DNA of 64,000 bases. Source: Protea cynaroides. Lineage: Eukaryota > Streptophyta > Magnoliopsida > Proteales > Proteaceae. Location: the NCBI GenBank assembly GCA_028583415.1, contig CM053266.1, forward strand, positions 4,783,217 through 4,847,216, given 5' to 3'. The translations under genes and the position numbers were made by a program. The notes below the pieces were generated by a model that was given only the letters and a program-made list of their open reading frames with translations, did not search any database and was not told where the DNA came from. Every line of letters begins with the position of its first letter. Within the stretch, counting starts at the first letter, position 1. Shown here piece by piece: positions 12,179 to 23,916 of this stretch.

Positions 12179-13604
12179 CTGTAAAAATATGCCAACAATT
12201 GGGTTAAGTAAAGCTTAGTGAATAATTAACATCTTGGCAGGAGTACTTGTATTAAACAATGTATTAAACATTCAATGACATAAAGATAATATTCCATTCC
12301 TTGATATACATGTATAAAATAATTTAAGTGACGAGCTTTACATTTTTCTTTCTTGCCATGTCATCCTATCCCATTCCTAGCTTCACATATGTAGAATTAT
12401 CTTCTTGGTTTTGAATTCTACAATACTATCTATAGCTTTGTGTGCCTACAGTTCATTTCTGTTCTCAAACCTAGATGGGTTGTCATTCATCTTTACTTTA
12501 CTTTCTCTGCTCTTACATAGCTTAACATTAATTTACTAGCTTAAGCACATCAGATAAAACTTGAATTTGGACTCACTAGATGCTTCCATTTCTTATCCCT
12601 TGATTGACTCACCGGATGCTTCCATTTCTTGTCACTTGTCTGGCTCACCGGATGTTTACATTTCTTGCCACCTGTTTGACTCAATGGCTGCTTCCGTTTA
12701 TTGTTACTTATTCATCTCACCAGATGCTTCAGTTTCTTGCTGCTTGTTTGGTTTACCGGATGCTTTCGTTTCTTACCATTTGTGCCACTTGTTCGGCTCA
12801 TCGGATGCTTTCGTTTCTTGCTGCCTGCTTGGCTCACTAGATGCTCCCGTTTCTTGTCATTGACCATGATGTTCTTGCTCACCTAGACTAAATATATAGG
12901 TTCTATTTTCTGTTTAACATTAATTTCAGTTTGCTGTCCATTTAGTTGTATTCTGTGTATGCAACTACTGATAGTACTACATACCCATTTATCTCTTATT
13001 AACATCTACCACAAGTCATTGATGCCACCATAAAACCTTCTTGCTGTCCCTACTTTTCTTAACAAGTTGGGGGAAAAACAACATTTTTTGCTATAGTATA
13101 TATTTACTCCATTTCTACTCTTGCTTCTATTAGAGTATGCTTATTTCTTAACTTTCTTTGTTTGTATGAAGCTCCTATAAGTTTGCAACAGTTTAATAAT
13201 GGTGTTCTTACCACCAACATCATGTAAAAATACATAACAATCAACTATGAAGTTTTCTGTCCATTGGTTTCAACCATTAGTTTACACTATCCTAGCTCGT
13301 TCTATACTTCATTGAAGTAACCTCATCTCTTGATGCATGGTTAGATGCCATGTAAAAACATTAGGAAATGTCTCCAGATTCATAACAGCACAAATACCAT
13401 AGTCCTTATTCAATAAACATTAAAATATTTGCAGCCTTAAACACCTTGCATCATATAACTCATATATCACATGCCAATACAGTAAAACATTTCATTCTTC
13501 CATAAACAAGTGCATAAACATCAAATCGAGAGAGCATTCATCACTATAACATGCATATAAATATATTTACATTACTAGCCTACTACAAGAAGTTAATTAC
13601 TCAC
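12179..13604 (-). promoter_or_regulatory. Predicted leader intron in a second divergent LTR-like sequence
   Basis: On the minus strand the donor ATAAAG|GTGAGTAA is at 13604 and the acceptor CATATTTTTACAG at 12179, preceded by CACTAAGCTTTACTTAACCC. Order and length (1.4 kb) match the leader introns predicted in the main LTR family and at 8426-9720. The sequence is cut at 13611 by LTR J. Confidence 0.4.
12560..12868 (-). repeat. 42-bp minisatellite, about seven degenerate copies
   Basis: Repeated words GACTCACCGGATGCTTCC and TTTCTTG recur every 42 bases (14 codons), so the plus strand reads as a run of D-A-S-I-S-C-H-L-like units. This is best taken as a minisatellite inside the predicted intron, not a protein. 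Confidence 0.85.
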
Positions 13605-13610
13605 CTTTAT

Positions 13611-16040
13611 TATCACACCCTAATTTTGGACTAACCAATAGTGTGATAAATGGTCATGAAAACCAACGGTTCAAACCAGGATCTCGCATACGCTATGCCA
13701 ACCATGTTAAACTAAAATACATTCCGTAGTAATAATCAGAGATATTTGAGTAAATAGTGGAAGTCTTATCAATAATGAACTGAGGTCTACATGATAAATA
13801 ATTAAACGATCCATTTATCTCCAATTAACCAAAACATAATTAATACATATTACAAGTATCAAAATACAAATGTTAACACTAAGCATAACCACCGTGAAAA
13901 CACTCGCTTGACGAGTCTTGCTCGTCCTCCACAGCTTGCACATCCATAGCTACTATATGTCCATACGTTGGCGTATCCATGTAGTCTTCAATAGTAACAC
14001 CTGTAACATCAGAAACTAAAAATAATTGTGCGTGCGAGGGTTAGCTCTCCAACTTGAGCTTAGTGAGAAAATAAAACAATGCAATATACATATGCATGCA
14101 TTCAATTCATATCTTTGGTTTGGTTTTTAAGTTTGTAATGTGCTATAGAAAGGTTTGGAGGCCGCCGCACCTCTATACACGAGTGTGTGAATCTGCCCAA
14201 TGGATCAAACACCATTGCCATCCCACATGCACCCACCATGGAATAGAGATAGAGCTAAAGTGTCCGGATCATACACCGCCAACACTTCCCCTGATGCCCT
14301 ACCCATACCAACACGGAAGCCCCTATTGGCTAGGGCTTACAAACTGGGTTCGCAATTAACCATTCCCAATGTTATCCAGTGTATCCAAGGCCTCACCCCA
14401 GCATCCCTTAATACGTCCATAGAGATAGAGCTATGGTCCCTCGGTAGAGTCAAAGATTATACTGTCCGGAGCCACCTCCCTTGATGCCTTATGACGTAAT
14501 ATTTCTGCTAAGGTAATGACGATACGACGATGTCAGTGAGCAAGACTTGGGTAGAGATAGAGCTAGAGTCTGGTGACTAGGATGAACCATAATGTCACAT
14601 CCTCCCCCTGATACTCCACTAACATCCAACACACTAACCATACACATACAATCACATGCCTATTCCTAGCATCGTCATCATCATGTTATAAATAGACAAA
14701 AGTAAATATGCATGGGCAGTAATGACAGTAATTTGGATGACATGTGAGATGCACATTACAAGTATACAGGCATAGAATTAATCATTGCATTGGACTCAAT
14801 AAAATAAAATAGCTTATTATTAAGAAATTAGTTTAGGTCTTTTTCCCTTACTTTTGATCGATTTTTGTTCCTCTCTCAAGCTTTGGAAGTTACTTTGAAT
14901 CTATTAGAAACCTAAACAATTAATGTATGTAAGTTAGGGTTCAAGTTTACCAAGTTACAATAGTCAAAAATATTGTTTGGTCTCAAAATATGCTTGCTCT
15001 TATCGTATGGTTGGACATGTGGTCGGACTTGTGGTTGCAATATATGTGACCACACACTGTATGGTCGAACCCTGTGGTTGCATGTTATTTGACCACACCC
15101 TGCGACCATACCTTTCTTGGGAACTTCCAGAATAGCTATGGTCGATCCTCTGGTCACCTTGTGGTCGACCATAGCTGCGACCATAAGAAGTTTTGGTTGA
15201 TTTTACTTCTCATACTAGTTCTTCCTCATGGTTCATCATTGGGATTCACCCTAAGATCATTCTATAGCCTCTAATCATTGTTTTTCCCTCATCCATTATC
15301 CCTAACCTTTCTATGGTTTTCCATGGAAAACCTACAACCGAATCATTGTATTAGGTTCCACACATCAACTTGAAAAGAACCTATTCTATTTGATCTACCC
15401 TACAGAGTCAAGTCCATACCTTAAGCTTGTTATAGGGAGCTAGAACCTTCTCTTGCAAAACCTTCCTCTCAGTCTTCTTCTCCAAATCTCCTTATTCTCC
15501 TTCTCTTCCTCTCTCTCTTTTCCTCTTAGGTTTAGAGTTCTAATTTGGGTTCTAAAAGAGTAAGAGAGACTAAGGAAAGCCGCTTATATAGAGGGAAAAC
15601 CTCCTTATAGAGTCCCACTTCAATTAGAAAAGAGATCCCTTGAGTTTTGGAAAGCTTTCAAAACTCAGAGTTGGTTCAGCATTGTGTGGTTGCACGTGTG
15701 GTAGCAGAATCAATCAACCATACGTCCAAAATATGCAACCACATGTCGTGTGGTCTCATGCGTATGGTCTTATGTTGTGTGGTCTCATGTGCAACCACAC
15801 CTATCGACCACACTCGTCAAAACTGCTACCATACGTCTAAAATTTACTGGTTTTTAGTTTTTGACTGGTTGCTTCCACACAATTTAACCAGTCAACTACA
15901 CCAACTAAATTTGACTTGTTACTTATCTTATCTTGTGGTTTCTTCATACAATTGGTTTACTTGAGCCGATTATGATGGGAGGACCGATCACGACATGAGA
16001 ACATAAGGTTAAACCGGGTTCATGGTGTGCGGGTCTTACA
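13611..16040 (-). repeat. LTR J, minus orientation, diverged subfamily
   Basis: LTR from TATCACACCC (TG mutated to TA) to GGGTCTTACA. Its palindromic words are of the ATGGTCG/CGACCAT and TGTGGTCG type at about 14990-15185 and 15680-15840, not GGGTCG. A TATA-like CTTATATAGAGG lies near 15590 (complement), a leader donor AAG|GTATGGAC near 15420 (minus), and the terminal ORF at 13879-14001. Short remnants of the polypurine tract follow at 16041, so this is a 3' LTR with its body lost. Confidence 0.85.
13879..14001 (-). CDS. LTR terminal exon-like ORF, copy in LTR J
   Basis: Forty codons plus TAG on the minus strand, in register with LTR I. The start G-V-T-I-E-D-Y-M-D-T and then Y-G-H-I-V-A-M-D-V-Q-A-V-E-D-E are retained, but the Cys-rich tail is replaced (S-S-S-E-C-F-H-G-G-Y-A). 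The acceptor-like GATGTTACAG|GT is kept, with CTGAT 5' of it as a possible branch point. It is the most diverged full-length copy and still has no indel. Confidence 0.45.
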   Translation of the reverse strand, partial: GVTIEDYMDTPTYGHIVAMDVQAVEDEQDSSSECFHGGYA

Positions 16041-16085
16041 ACTCCACCACCCTTAAAAAAAATTTTGTCCTCGAAATTTGCACGC
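16041..16085 (-). pseudogene. 3' internal end of the element that owned LTR J
   Basis: Minus strand reads ...TTCGAGGACAAAATTTTTTTTAAG-like sequence followed by a purine-rich GGTGGTGGAGT directly against the LTR, the same arrangement as the pol end and polypurine tract of elements B and C. The rest of the body is missing. Confidence 0.6.
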
Positions 16086-17339
16086 ATGGATCTTACATTT
16101 ATAGTCACTAATTCACTTTTTCAGTCTCTTAAACTAAAAGCAAAGTTAGAAGCAATGGTAAACTTCCTTCACTCCTTACAATCAATAAAATCAATTTTCT
16201 TCTTTATAACATAAATGAGCAAAGCCCAAAAATGATTTTAAAGCTGTTGCAATGCCAGGTTTGCTTACTTGAACCTCTTAGCCAAAAATGTCCCCTCCTT
16301 GGCTTAAGTTAGAAACTCCCAACTATGCTATCTTATCTGGATTACCTGAACATATGAAGCTTTGATCAATGTAGGAATCCTCTTTTAACCCCTTATAATA
16401 CATCATAACAAAGCCCTCTAAACTATTGTTTAGTTTTCCAATCCATTTAGGTCCCCTAGATAGGAAACCCCATCACTTAAACCCCAAAACCTGTTGTAAT
16501 AGCAACTTCGGTATAATGGACCTTAATTCAAGAATAATTGCATTAGAGCGTCCAAAACATTATGAAAAATTACCAAATTTGGACCACATCTAGCTTACTG
16601 TCTAATACAAGCCCTTGAAAATTTCATTAAGAACTATTTTAGATTAGCCAAAATAGCCCTATATTTTTACCTATCCGGTTGTAACAACAATTGCTGTAAA
16701 ATTTACTTTAATTGATATAAAATGCATTTGAATGCCAAAAACCACTGTGAAAAATCCCCAAATTTTGATCACATGTACTCTACAGGTTAATAAAGACTTC
16801 TAAAAAAAAAAAACCACACCAAAAACAATAAAAAATAGGGCTGGGTGTTAGCTGGGTATTTCATCAAACAAAATGCGAGCATAAAAACGCCCTCAACTCC
16901 TAGTTTCGATTGGCATTATTTCCCAACCCCATTGGGGCTGTAATTTCTACTTCCAACACTTCATTAAGTATAAGCATAGTATGTTAGGAGTATTCACAAT
17001 CCCCCAAACCATCTGTACATTAATCATAACCCCCATTCCATTCTTGATTCATTTCTTAGTAAACAAAAATGCATTTCTAAACGTTTTTCCTCTTCTTCTT
17101 GTTTCCATCAAATTTTCACCATCTAACACCCTTAACCCACCATTAAAACTCAGATATAGACCTTGTAGGTGTTAACCTTTAACAAGATCATTTCCCCCAA
17201 TTTTTTTTACATGCATGTTTGAGGACAAATGTCCACCCACGCTGATAGATGGTAATGATTTGGAGTTGCCAGCTAGATTAAGGTTTAGGACCTAAAATGT
17301 AGTCTCATCCTAAGATAAGACTTCTATTGACTCTTGACC
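16086..17339. other. No gene; degenerate 185-bp duplication
   Basis: Two related blocks start at about 16493 (GTTGTAATAGCAAC) and 16678 (GTTGTAACAACAATTG). Each is followed by similar TTAATT, CATTTGAATG/CATTAGAGCG, CCAAATTTGG/CCAAATTTTGA and CACAT words. An A-rich tract lies at 16803-16814. I recognise no coding sequence. Confidence 0.4.
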
Positions 17340-17344
17340 CAACA
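17340..17344. other. Target-site duplication of element A, left copy (CAACA)
   Basis: Identical to the five bases at 52693-52697 just outside the other LTR of element A. Confidence 0.9.
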
Positions 17345-19672
17345 TGTCACACCCCAATTCCGCACTATTCAGAACGGTGTGATGAACCACTAATAAACCA
17401 ACGGTTCAATCCAGGATTTCAAATAGGCTGTGTCCATTAGCCTAAACCATACACATCCACAACCATAATCAGAATAAATACACAATAGCGGAAGTCTTAA
17501 TATTAAATGAACCGAGAATCTAACTATAATAATCATAATTAAAATATCCAATTATGTTGTATCATCCGAGACATAAACAAATAAAATGTCAAATTACATT
17601 TCCTTAATAGTTCAAATAAAAATCTAATCGAAAACGCATGAGTTGCACCCGCATGAGGAGTCACGCGTCTCCACTATATCTTCAGCCTCCATTGTAGCCA
17701 CGTGCCCGTACACAGAAGCATTCATATAATCTTCCATAGGGGTACCTATATCATCAACTAAAATATTCGAATTCGAAAAGGGTGAACACACATCACGGCT
17801 CAGTGAGCAAACAAAACAATGCAACAAACATATGCATGCATTCAATTCATATCTGTGGTCTGGTATATAAGTTTGCAATGTAATATAGAAAGGTTTGGAG
17901 GCCGTCGCACCTCTATACACGAGTATGTTGAACCGCTCAATGGATCAAACACCATCGCCGCCCCCATATGCACCAACCATAAGATAGAGATAGAGCTAAA
18001 GTGCTTAGGACCGTACCGCATCACACTTCCCCTGATGCTCTACCCATACCAATACTTAAGCCCCTATTGACGAGGGCTTGCAAACTGGGCTCGCAACTAA
18101 CCAATCCTAATGTCAAACAGTGTATCCAAGGCCTCACCCCAGCATCCCTCAATACGTCCATAGAGATAGAGCTAAGCCCCCCGGCAGAGTCGAAGACTAC
18201 ACGGTCCGAGACCACCTCCCCTGATGCCCTACGACGTAATAGTTCTGCTAAGGTAATGGCGATACGATGTTGTTAGTGGACAAGACTTGAGTAGAGATAG
18301 GGCTAAAGTGCTTAGGACCGCACCGCATCATACTTCCCCTGATGCCCCACTCGCATCAAGTACACTAACCACACACAAACATTCACATGCCTATTCCTAG
18401 CATCATCATCATCATCATGTTGTAAATAAACTAAATTAAATATGCATGAACAGTAATAACAGGAATAGTAGATGACATGTGATATGCACATTACAATCAT
18501 ACAATCAGAGAATCATACATAGGATTGGACTCAATAAATGAAAATAGTTTATTATTAGCCAATTAGTTTAGGTCTTGTTCCCTCACCTTTGCTTGAGTGT
18601 AAATCCTCTTTCAAGATTTAAGAATCACCTTTATATCAATAGAAAAACCTAACAAGTCGATAGAAAAACCTAACAAGTCGATAGATTTTAATTAGAATTC
18701 ATTTCGACAGTTTTAAGCTTGCTGTAAAGCTAGGGTCGCAGGATGGGTCGCAGGTTGGGTCGTAGGTTTCTGCGACCCCAGGGTATAGGGTCGATGCTAG
18801 GGTCGATTGTCCCATCAACCCTAGGTGTGACCGCAGCTTCCCTGGACTTCCCGGGAGCTAGGGGTCGATCTGGTAGGGTCGATTCCCAATCGACCCTACG
18901 TGCGACCGCATGTGGTTTGAGTCGACCTTTTCATTCTACAGTCTAATCTTTCATGTTTGGGTCCTTTGGCTTATTTCCACAGTCCATTCTATGTTTGTTC
19001 TATGGCTTAAAACTCCTAGTTACTTCCTTACTTTTTCTACCATGATTCCCTCCATGGATTTCATTGAAATCTTCCCATGGATGGATGATTTAGGTTTCTC
19101 CTAGATCATACCCTCTTCATGAACTATTCTAAGGTCTTAAACAATTCATGGAAAGCATATCCATACCTGAGGTTTGCTGAGATTCAGAGGTTTCTCTGAA
19201 TTTCTTCTCTTTAGTCTTCTTCTCCAACTTTCCTTCTCTTTTCCTTCTCTTCTCTTTCAATTAGGGTTTCAAAAGGAGTAAAAGAGGCTAACCGACGTCC
19301 TATTTATAGAGGAAAACCTCCCAAAATAAGTCCCACTGAGATTAGGAAAGAATCCCCTTGAATTTAGGAAAGTTTCCTATTTACGGTTTCTGTCGGTGAT
19401 CCTAGGGTCGATGCTAGGGTCTCAAATCCCGTCGACCCTAGGGTTTCAGTTGTCCGACCCTAGGACTAAAAGTCATGGGCCTGACGTCCTGATGAGGTGG
19501 GATCGACCCTACCTGTTTAGGTATGCGACCCTACCCCCTATTTTACTATTTTTGGGTCAGTTTCTTACCTGGTCTTGCTATTTCCTTCACGCACTTGGTC
19601 CATTTAGCTCGACCATGATAGGTAGACCTGGTACAAGCTAGTAAGACCGGTTAGTTAAATATGGGTCTTACA
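17345..19672 (-). repeat. Element A 3' LTR
   Basis: 2,328 bp. GGGTCG/CGACCC clusters at about 18735-18905 and 19400-19545, TATA-like complement CCTATTTATAGAG at 19299-19311, leader donor CAG|GTATGGA (minus) near 19166, and terminal ORF at 17624-17746. Confidence 0.92.
17624..17746 (-). CDS. LTR terminal exon-like ORF, element A 3' LTR
   Basis: Forty codons plus TAG, in register with LTR I (M-E-D-Y-M-N-A-S, Y-G-H-V-A-T-M-E-A-E-D, C-G-C-N-S-C-V-F-D). In this copy the frame is also open upstream to 17920, but that upstream part is not open in elements B or C. Confidence 0.5.
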   Translation of the reverse strand, partial: GTPMEDYMNASVYGHVATMEAEDIVETRDSSCGCNSCVFD

Positions 19673-19690
19673 ACTCTCCCCTGCTTATAA
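19673..19690 (-). other. Element A polypurine tract
   Basis: Minus strand AAGCAGGGGAGAGT directly against the 3' LTR; it is the plus-strand DNA primer site for reverse transcription. Confidence 0.8.
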
Positions 19691-22600
19691 AAATTTCATC
19701 CTCGAAATTTGTACATACCTTCCGAGTCGAATAGATGAGGGGATTGCTTTCGCATAGCATTCTCTTCTTCCCATGTGATTTTATTCTATATCTCTGCTTC
19801 TCCAGGTGACCTTAACATAATAGATATCACGGTTGCGTAGTCGTTGAACATTTCGGCTGGTGATTTCAATTGGTGCTACTTCAAATGTCAAATCATCAGT
19901 CTATTTAGGTGGATTCACTGTCAAAACATGCATTGGATCTCTGACGTACTTCTTCAATAAGGAGATATGAAATACATCATGCACACTTGACATAGATGGT
20001 TGTAGTGCTAACCGGTAAGCCACTTTTCCACGTTTGGCTAGAATTTCATATGGCCCGACATATCTCGAACTTAGTTTCCCTTTCTATCTGAACAGTTTCA
20101 AACCTCGCATAGGTTACACTTTGAGGAATACCTTATCACCTACGGTAAATTCAAGGTCTCGACGTCTAGTATCTGCATATTGCTTCTGATGATTTTGAGC
20201 CGTTCTTACTCTTTCCTTGATGATGTCAACCACTCGACAAGTCTCTTCAACAAATTCTGGTCCAACAATGCTACGTTCTCCAATTTCATTCCAAAACAAA
20301 GGAGTTCGACACTTCCTGCCATACAATGTTCATAGGGTGACATCTGTATAGTAGCCTGATAGCTATTGTTATAAGCGAACTCAATCAGTGGTAATTTTTC
20401 ATCCCATGATCCTTTAAAATCAATTCCACAGGCTCGGAGCATGTCTTCTAGAATCTGAATGGTACGCTTCGATTGTCTATCTGTCTGAGGATGGAATGCA
20501 GTACTGAACTTCAATGTTGTACCCATAGACTTTTGTAATCCTTCCCAAAAATTTGAAGTAAATCGTGGATCTCTGTCGGACACAATGCTTTCAGGTACAC
20601 CATGTAATCTGACAATATTATCCATATACAACTTAGCTAACCTCTCTAGTGTATACTGAGGTTGTACAACTATAAATCGAGCCGTTTTAGTCAGACGGTC
20701 TACAATCATCCAAACCGCATCAACTACTTGGGGAGTCAATGGTAACCCATTGATGAAGTCCATAGTGATGCTGTCCCATTTCCATGCTAGTTTCGGTAAC
20801 GGCTGTAATAGTCCTGTAGGTCTTTGCCATTCAGCCTTCACCTTCTGACAGTTTAAGCATTGAGACACGAACTTAGCTACATCTGCTTTCATTCCTCTCC
20901 ACCAATATAATTTCTTTAGATCATGATACATTTTTGTAATTCCAGGATGTATCGAATAGGCGGTGGTATGGGCTTCCTTCATTAGTCAGTGTCTAATGTC
21001 CAAACTTTCTGTTTCAGGTATGCATATTCTTCCTTTGTATTTCAGTACCTTTTCATCATCTAAGGTGAACTCAGGAATAGTCCTACCTTTTTTGATGTAT
21101 TCTTGTACCGTTCTTAGATAAGGGTCTGATTTAATAGCTGTTTTCACTTCATCAAGTATATCAAGTACAATCTTCAATGTGGCAAACATATTTAAAAACC
21201 GATGGATAAACCCTTGGTTGGTTGATTCACCCGGTGCATCTATCACAAACTGCTCATTACCGTAATTGAACACCTTTTCGGTAGTACACATTGCGGCAGT
21301 TGTGCTAACCTCCCCTTGAGATTTTATCATTGCTTTTTTACTCAGCACGTTAGCAACCACATTAGCTTTCCCGGATGATACTGGATATCACAATCATAGT
21401 CTTTCAATAGTTCCAGCCATCTTCTTTGTCTCATATTCAACTCCTTCTGATTAAAGAGATAAGTAAGACTCTTATGATCTGATTTAATCTGAAATTTCTC
21501 TCCGTACAAGTAATGTCTCCATATCTTGACAGCATGTACTACTGCCGCTAATTCCAAATCATGAGTGGGATAGTTCATCTCATGTGTCTTTAATTGTCTT
21601 GAGGCATAAGCAATTACTTGTTCTCCTTGCATAAGTACAATTCCTAATCCCAATCCTGACGCATTAGTGTACAAAATAAATGGCTGTCCTGGAATTGGAA
21701 TGGTCAAGATTGGAGCAGATATCAATCTACCCTTCAATGTTTGGAAACTCTTCTCGCATTTCTCAGTCCAAACAAACTTTTTTCCCTTCTTAGTCAAACT
21801 GGTGAGAGGTACGGCAATTCGGGAATAGTCTTCCACAAATTATCGATAATACCCAGCTAGACCTAAGAAACTTCTAATTTCTGCAACGCTCTTTGGCGCT
21901 TCCCACTTCAAAATAGCTTCAATCTTGCTAGGATCTACTTTAATTCCTTCAGCGGATACAACATGGCCTAGGAATGCGACCTCATTTAGCCAAAACTCAC
22001 ACTTTGTAAATTTGGCATAAAACTTCTCTTTCCGTAATCGCTGTAGAGCGACGCTTAGATTCATAATATGAGTTTCCTTGTCCTTGGAGTAGACCAATAT
22101 ATCGTCGATGAATACAATGACCGACGTGTCCAACATATCATGGAATACCCGATTCATAAGTTCCATAACAGTTGCTTGTGCGTTCGTCAATTCAAAAGAC
22201 ATGACCATAAATTCATAATGTCCATATTTGGTCCTGAATGCTGTCTTGGGAATATCATCGTCTTTGATCTTCAACTGATGGTAGTCTGATCGAAGATTGA
22301 TTTTGGAGAACACTTTGGCACCTTGCAACAGATTGAACAAGTCATCGATCCGAGGCAATGGATATCGATTCTTGGTTGTCAGCTTATTCAGTTACCGATA
22401 GTCTATACACAGTCGAACACTACCGTCCTTCTTCTTTACGAATAATACTGGCGCTCCCCATGGTGATATGCTAGGTTGGATGTAACCCTTGTCCAGTAGT
22501 TCTTGTAACTGTACCTTTAATTCCTTTAGTTCAGTAGGAGCCATTCGATAAGGTGCTTTAGATACTGGTGCGGCTCCGGGTATAAGATCTATAACGAACT

Positions 22601-23157
22601 CTGTTGCTCGGTCGGGTGGCAGTCCTGGTAACTCTTCAGAAAATACATCTGAAAAGTCACGCAAAACATCAATATCCTCCATTCGTGGTGCTTCCTTGGT
22701 AAGATCAACCACATATACTAGATACCCAACTGCTCCTTTCTCAAGGCACTTCCTAGCCTTTAATGCAGAGAGTATGAGATTTTGTTTACGGGGAAGTTTG
22801 GTTCCCGCAAAATTGAACTCTGCTCCTTCCTTGTCTTTAAATGTCAGCTTCTTTTCGGCACATAATAGATTTGCAGAATGCCGAGCTAACCAGTCCATTC
22901 CCAAGATGACGTCAAAGTCTGCCATCTCAAGTTGAATCAGGATTGCATCTAGAGTTTTCTCGTCAATAAGGACTGGACATGGTCCATAACCTATTTCTAA
23001 TTCCACTTCTAATCCCATCGGCGATCATACAAGTAGTTTATAGTCTAGATATTTGAGTGGTAGGTTCAGTTTCTTTCCAAATGACACAGATAAAAAGAAT
23101 GAGTAGCTCCTGAATCAAAGAGTAGTCTGGCGGGGATGCCATTAATGGGTACTATAC
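19690..23157 (-). pseudogene. Element A pol: protease, RT, RNase H, integrase, chromodomain-like tail
   Basis: Minus strand, read from 23157 down. Protease D-S-G-A near 23125. RT from about 22640 with L-C-I-D-Y-R and active-site F-I-D-D (in I-V-F-I-D-D-I-L-V). RNase H with T-N-A-S-G-L-G-L-G (first Asp changed to Asn). Integrase zinc finger H-P-G-I ... C-L-N-C at about 20930-20830, then M-D-F-I and V-S-D-R-D-P-R-F for two of the catalytic acids. The tail reads V-H-D-V-F-H-I-S-L-L-K-K and a degraded chromodomain-like end. Stops or shifts occur near 23040, 22390, 21838, 21345, 20985, 20330, 20110 and 19900. The C-terminal S-R-D-x-E-E-x-T-W-E type motif points to a chromovirus. Confidence 0.88.
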
Positions 23158-23226
23158 CTGTGATTTGTTTTAATTTAGTCTACATGTTCACACAATGTAA
23201 CAGACAATGAAAGATTCAGGTCATAC
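23158..23226 (-). promoter_or_regulatory. Predicted 69-nt gag/pol intron, element A
   Basis: Minus strand: AAAG|GTATGACC ... AAATCACAG|GTATAG. Length 69, identical to elements B and C. Retained, it ends gag three codons in (GGT ATG ACC TGA). Removed, GGT-ATA-GTA continues in frame into protease. Confidence 0.55.
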
Positions 23227-23398
23227 CTTTGACCACATCAGGTGATGCGGCAGCATCCTCACAGGTAACAGCGTAAACTCTTCCTTGTTGTGTTTGCTTT
23301 CTGGGCTTGGGGCATTCCTTTGAATAATGTCCCATTTGATTGCAGTTAAAGTATTTTACTCTTTCATTAATTGGCTTTTGTTGCTGTTGAGCTGCTGG
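23216..23398 (-). pseudogene. Element A gag, C-terminal part (zinc knuckle)
   Basis: Continuation of A's gag after the element B insertion. It encodes A-A-Q-Q-Q-Q-K-P and the nucleic-acid-binding knuckle Y-F-N-C-N-Q-M-G-H-Y-S-K-E-C, in which the first Cys of the C-x2-C-x4-H-x4-C motif has become Tyr, a G-to-A type change. It ends in S-P-D-V-V-K-G-M-T and a stop inside the predicted intron. Confidence 0.85.
23394..23398. other. Target-site duplication of element B, left copy (GCTGG)
   Basis: Matches 46796-46800 to the right of element B. Confidence 0.92.
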
Positions 23399-23916
23399 TG
23401 TAAGACCCATATCAAACTAACCCGGTCTTATCACCTTGAACCAGGTTTACCCATCATGGTTGAGTCAAATGGACTAAGGGCGTGAAGGAGATCATGATCC
23501 CAGGTATCAAATCGACCCTAAAACAATCAATTTAAGGGGAGGGTCGCATAGCCAGCAAAGGAGGGCCAGACCCCCCAAGATAGAAAGTCAAACCCTCAGT
23601 TTTATAGGGAGGGTCGGACACCTTACGAATCCTAGGGTCGATGGGATCATCGACCCTCCCATTGACCCTCAGTTGCCACCGAAACTGAAATTAGGAAATT
23701 TCTTAATTTTTGATTTGGATTCTTTCCTAATCTCAAAGGGACTTATTTTAGGATGTTTCTACTCTATTTAAAGGACGTCCCTAAGCCTCTTCCACTCCTT
23801 TTACAACCCTAATTGAATTGAGAGAAAGAGAAGAGAAGGAAAAAGAGAAGAAGAGAAGCAAGGAAAAGAAGATAGCAAAAAGGAGAAGAGTTGCAGAGAG
23901 GAAGTAATCTTCTCAG

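Noticed and set aside
12561..12863. Open frames with 14-residue repeats (D-A-S-I-S-C-H-L type)
   Set aside because: All three plus-strand frames are open over the same 42-bp minisatellite; repeat structure, not protein constraint, explains them.
18001..18276. LTR ORF with S-L-N-T-S-I-E-I-E-L, seen in several LTRs
   Set aside because: It translates the conserved TAGCTCTATCTCTA word on the opposite strand; conservation is at the DNA-word level and the frame shifts between copies.
22068..22289. Open frames on the strand opposite to pol and gag
   Set aside because: Shadows of pol and gag (also near 35428-35721, 33343-33585 and 40557-41006), with no domain of their own.
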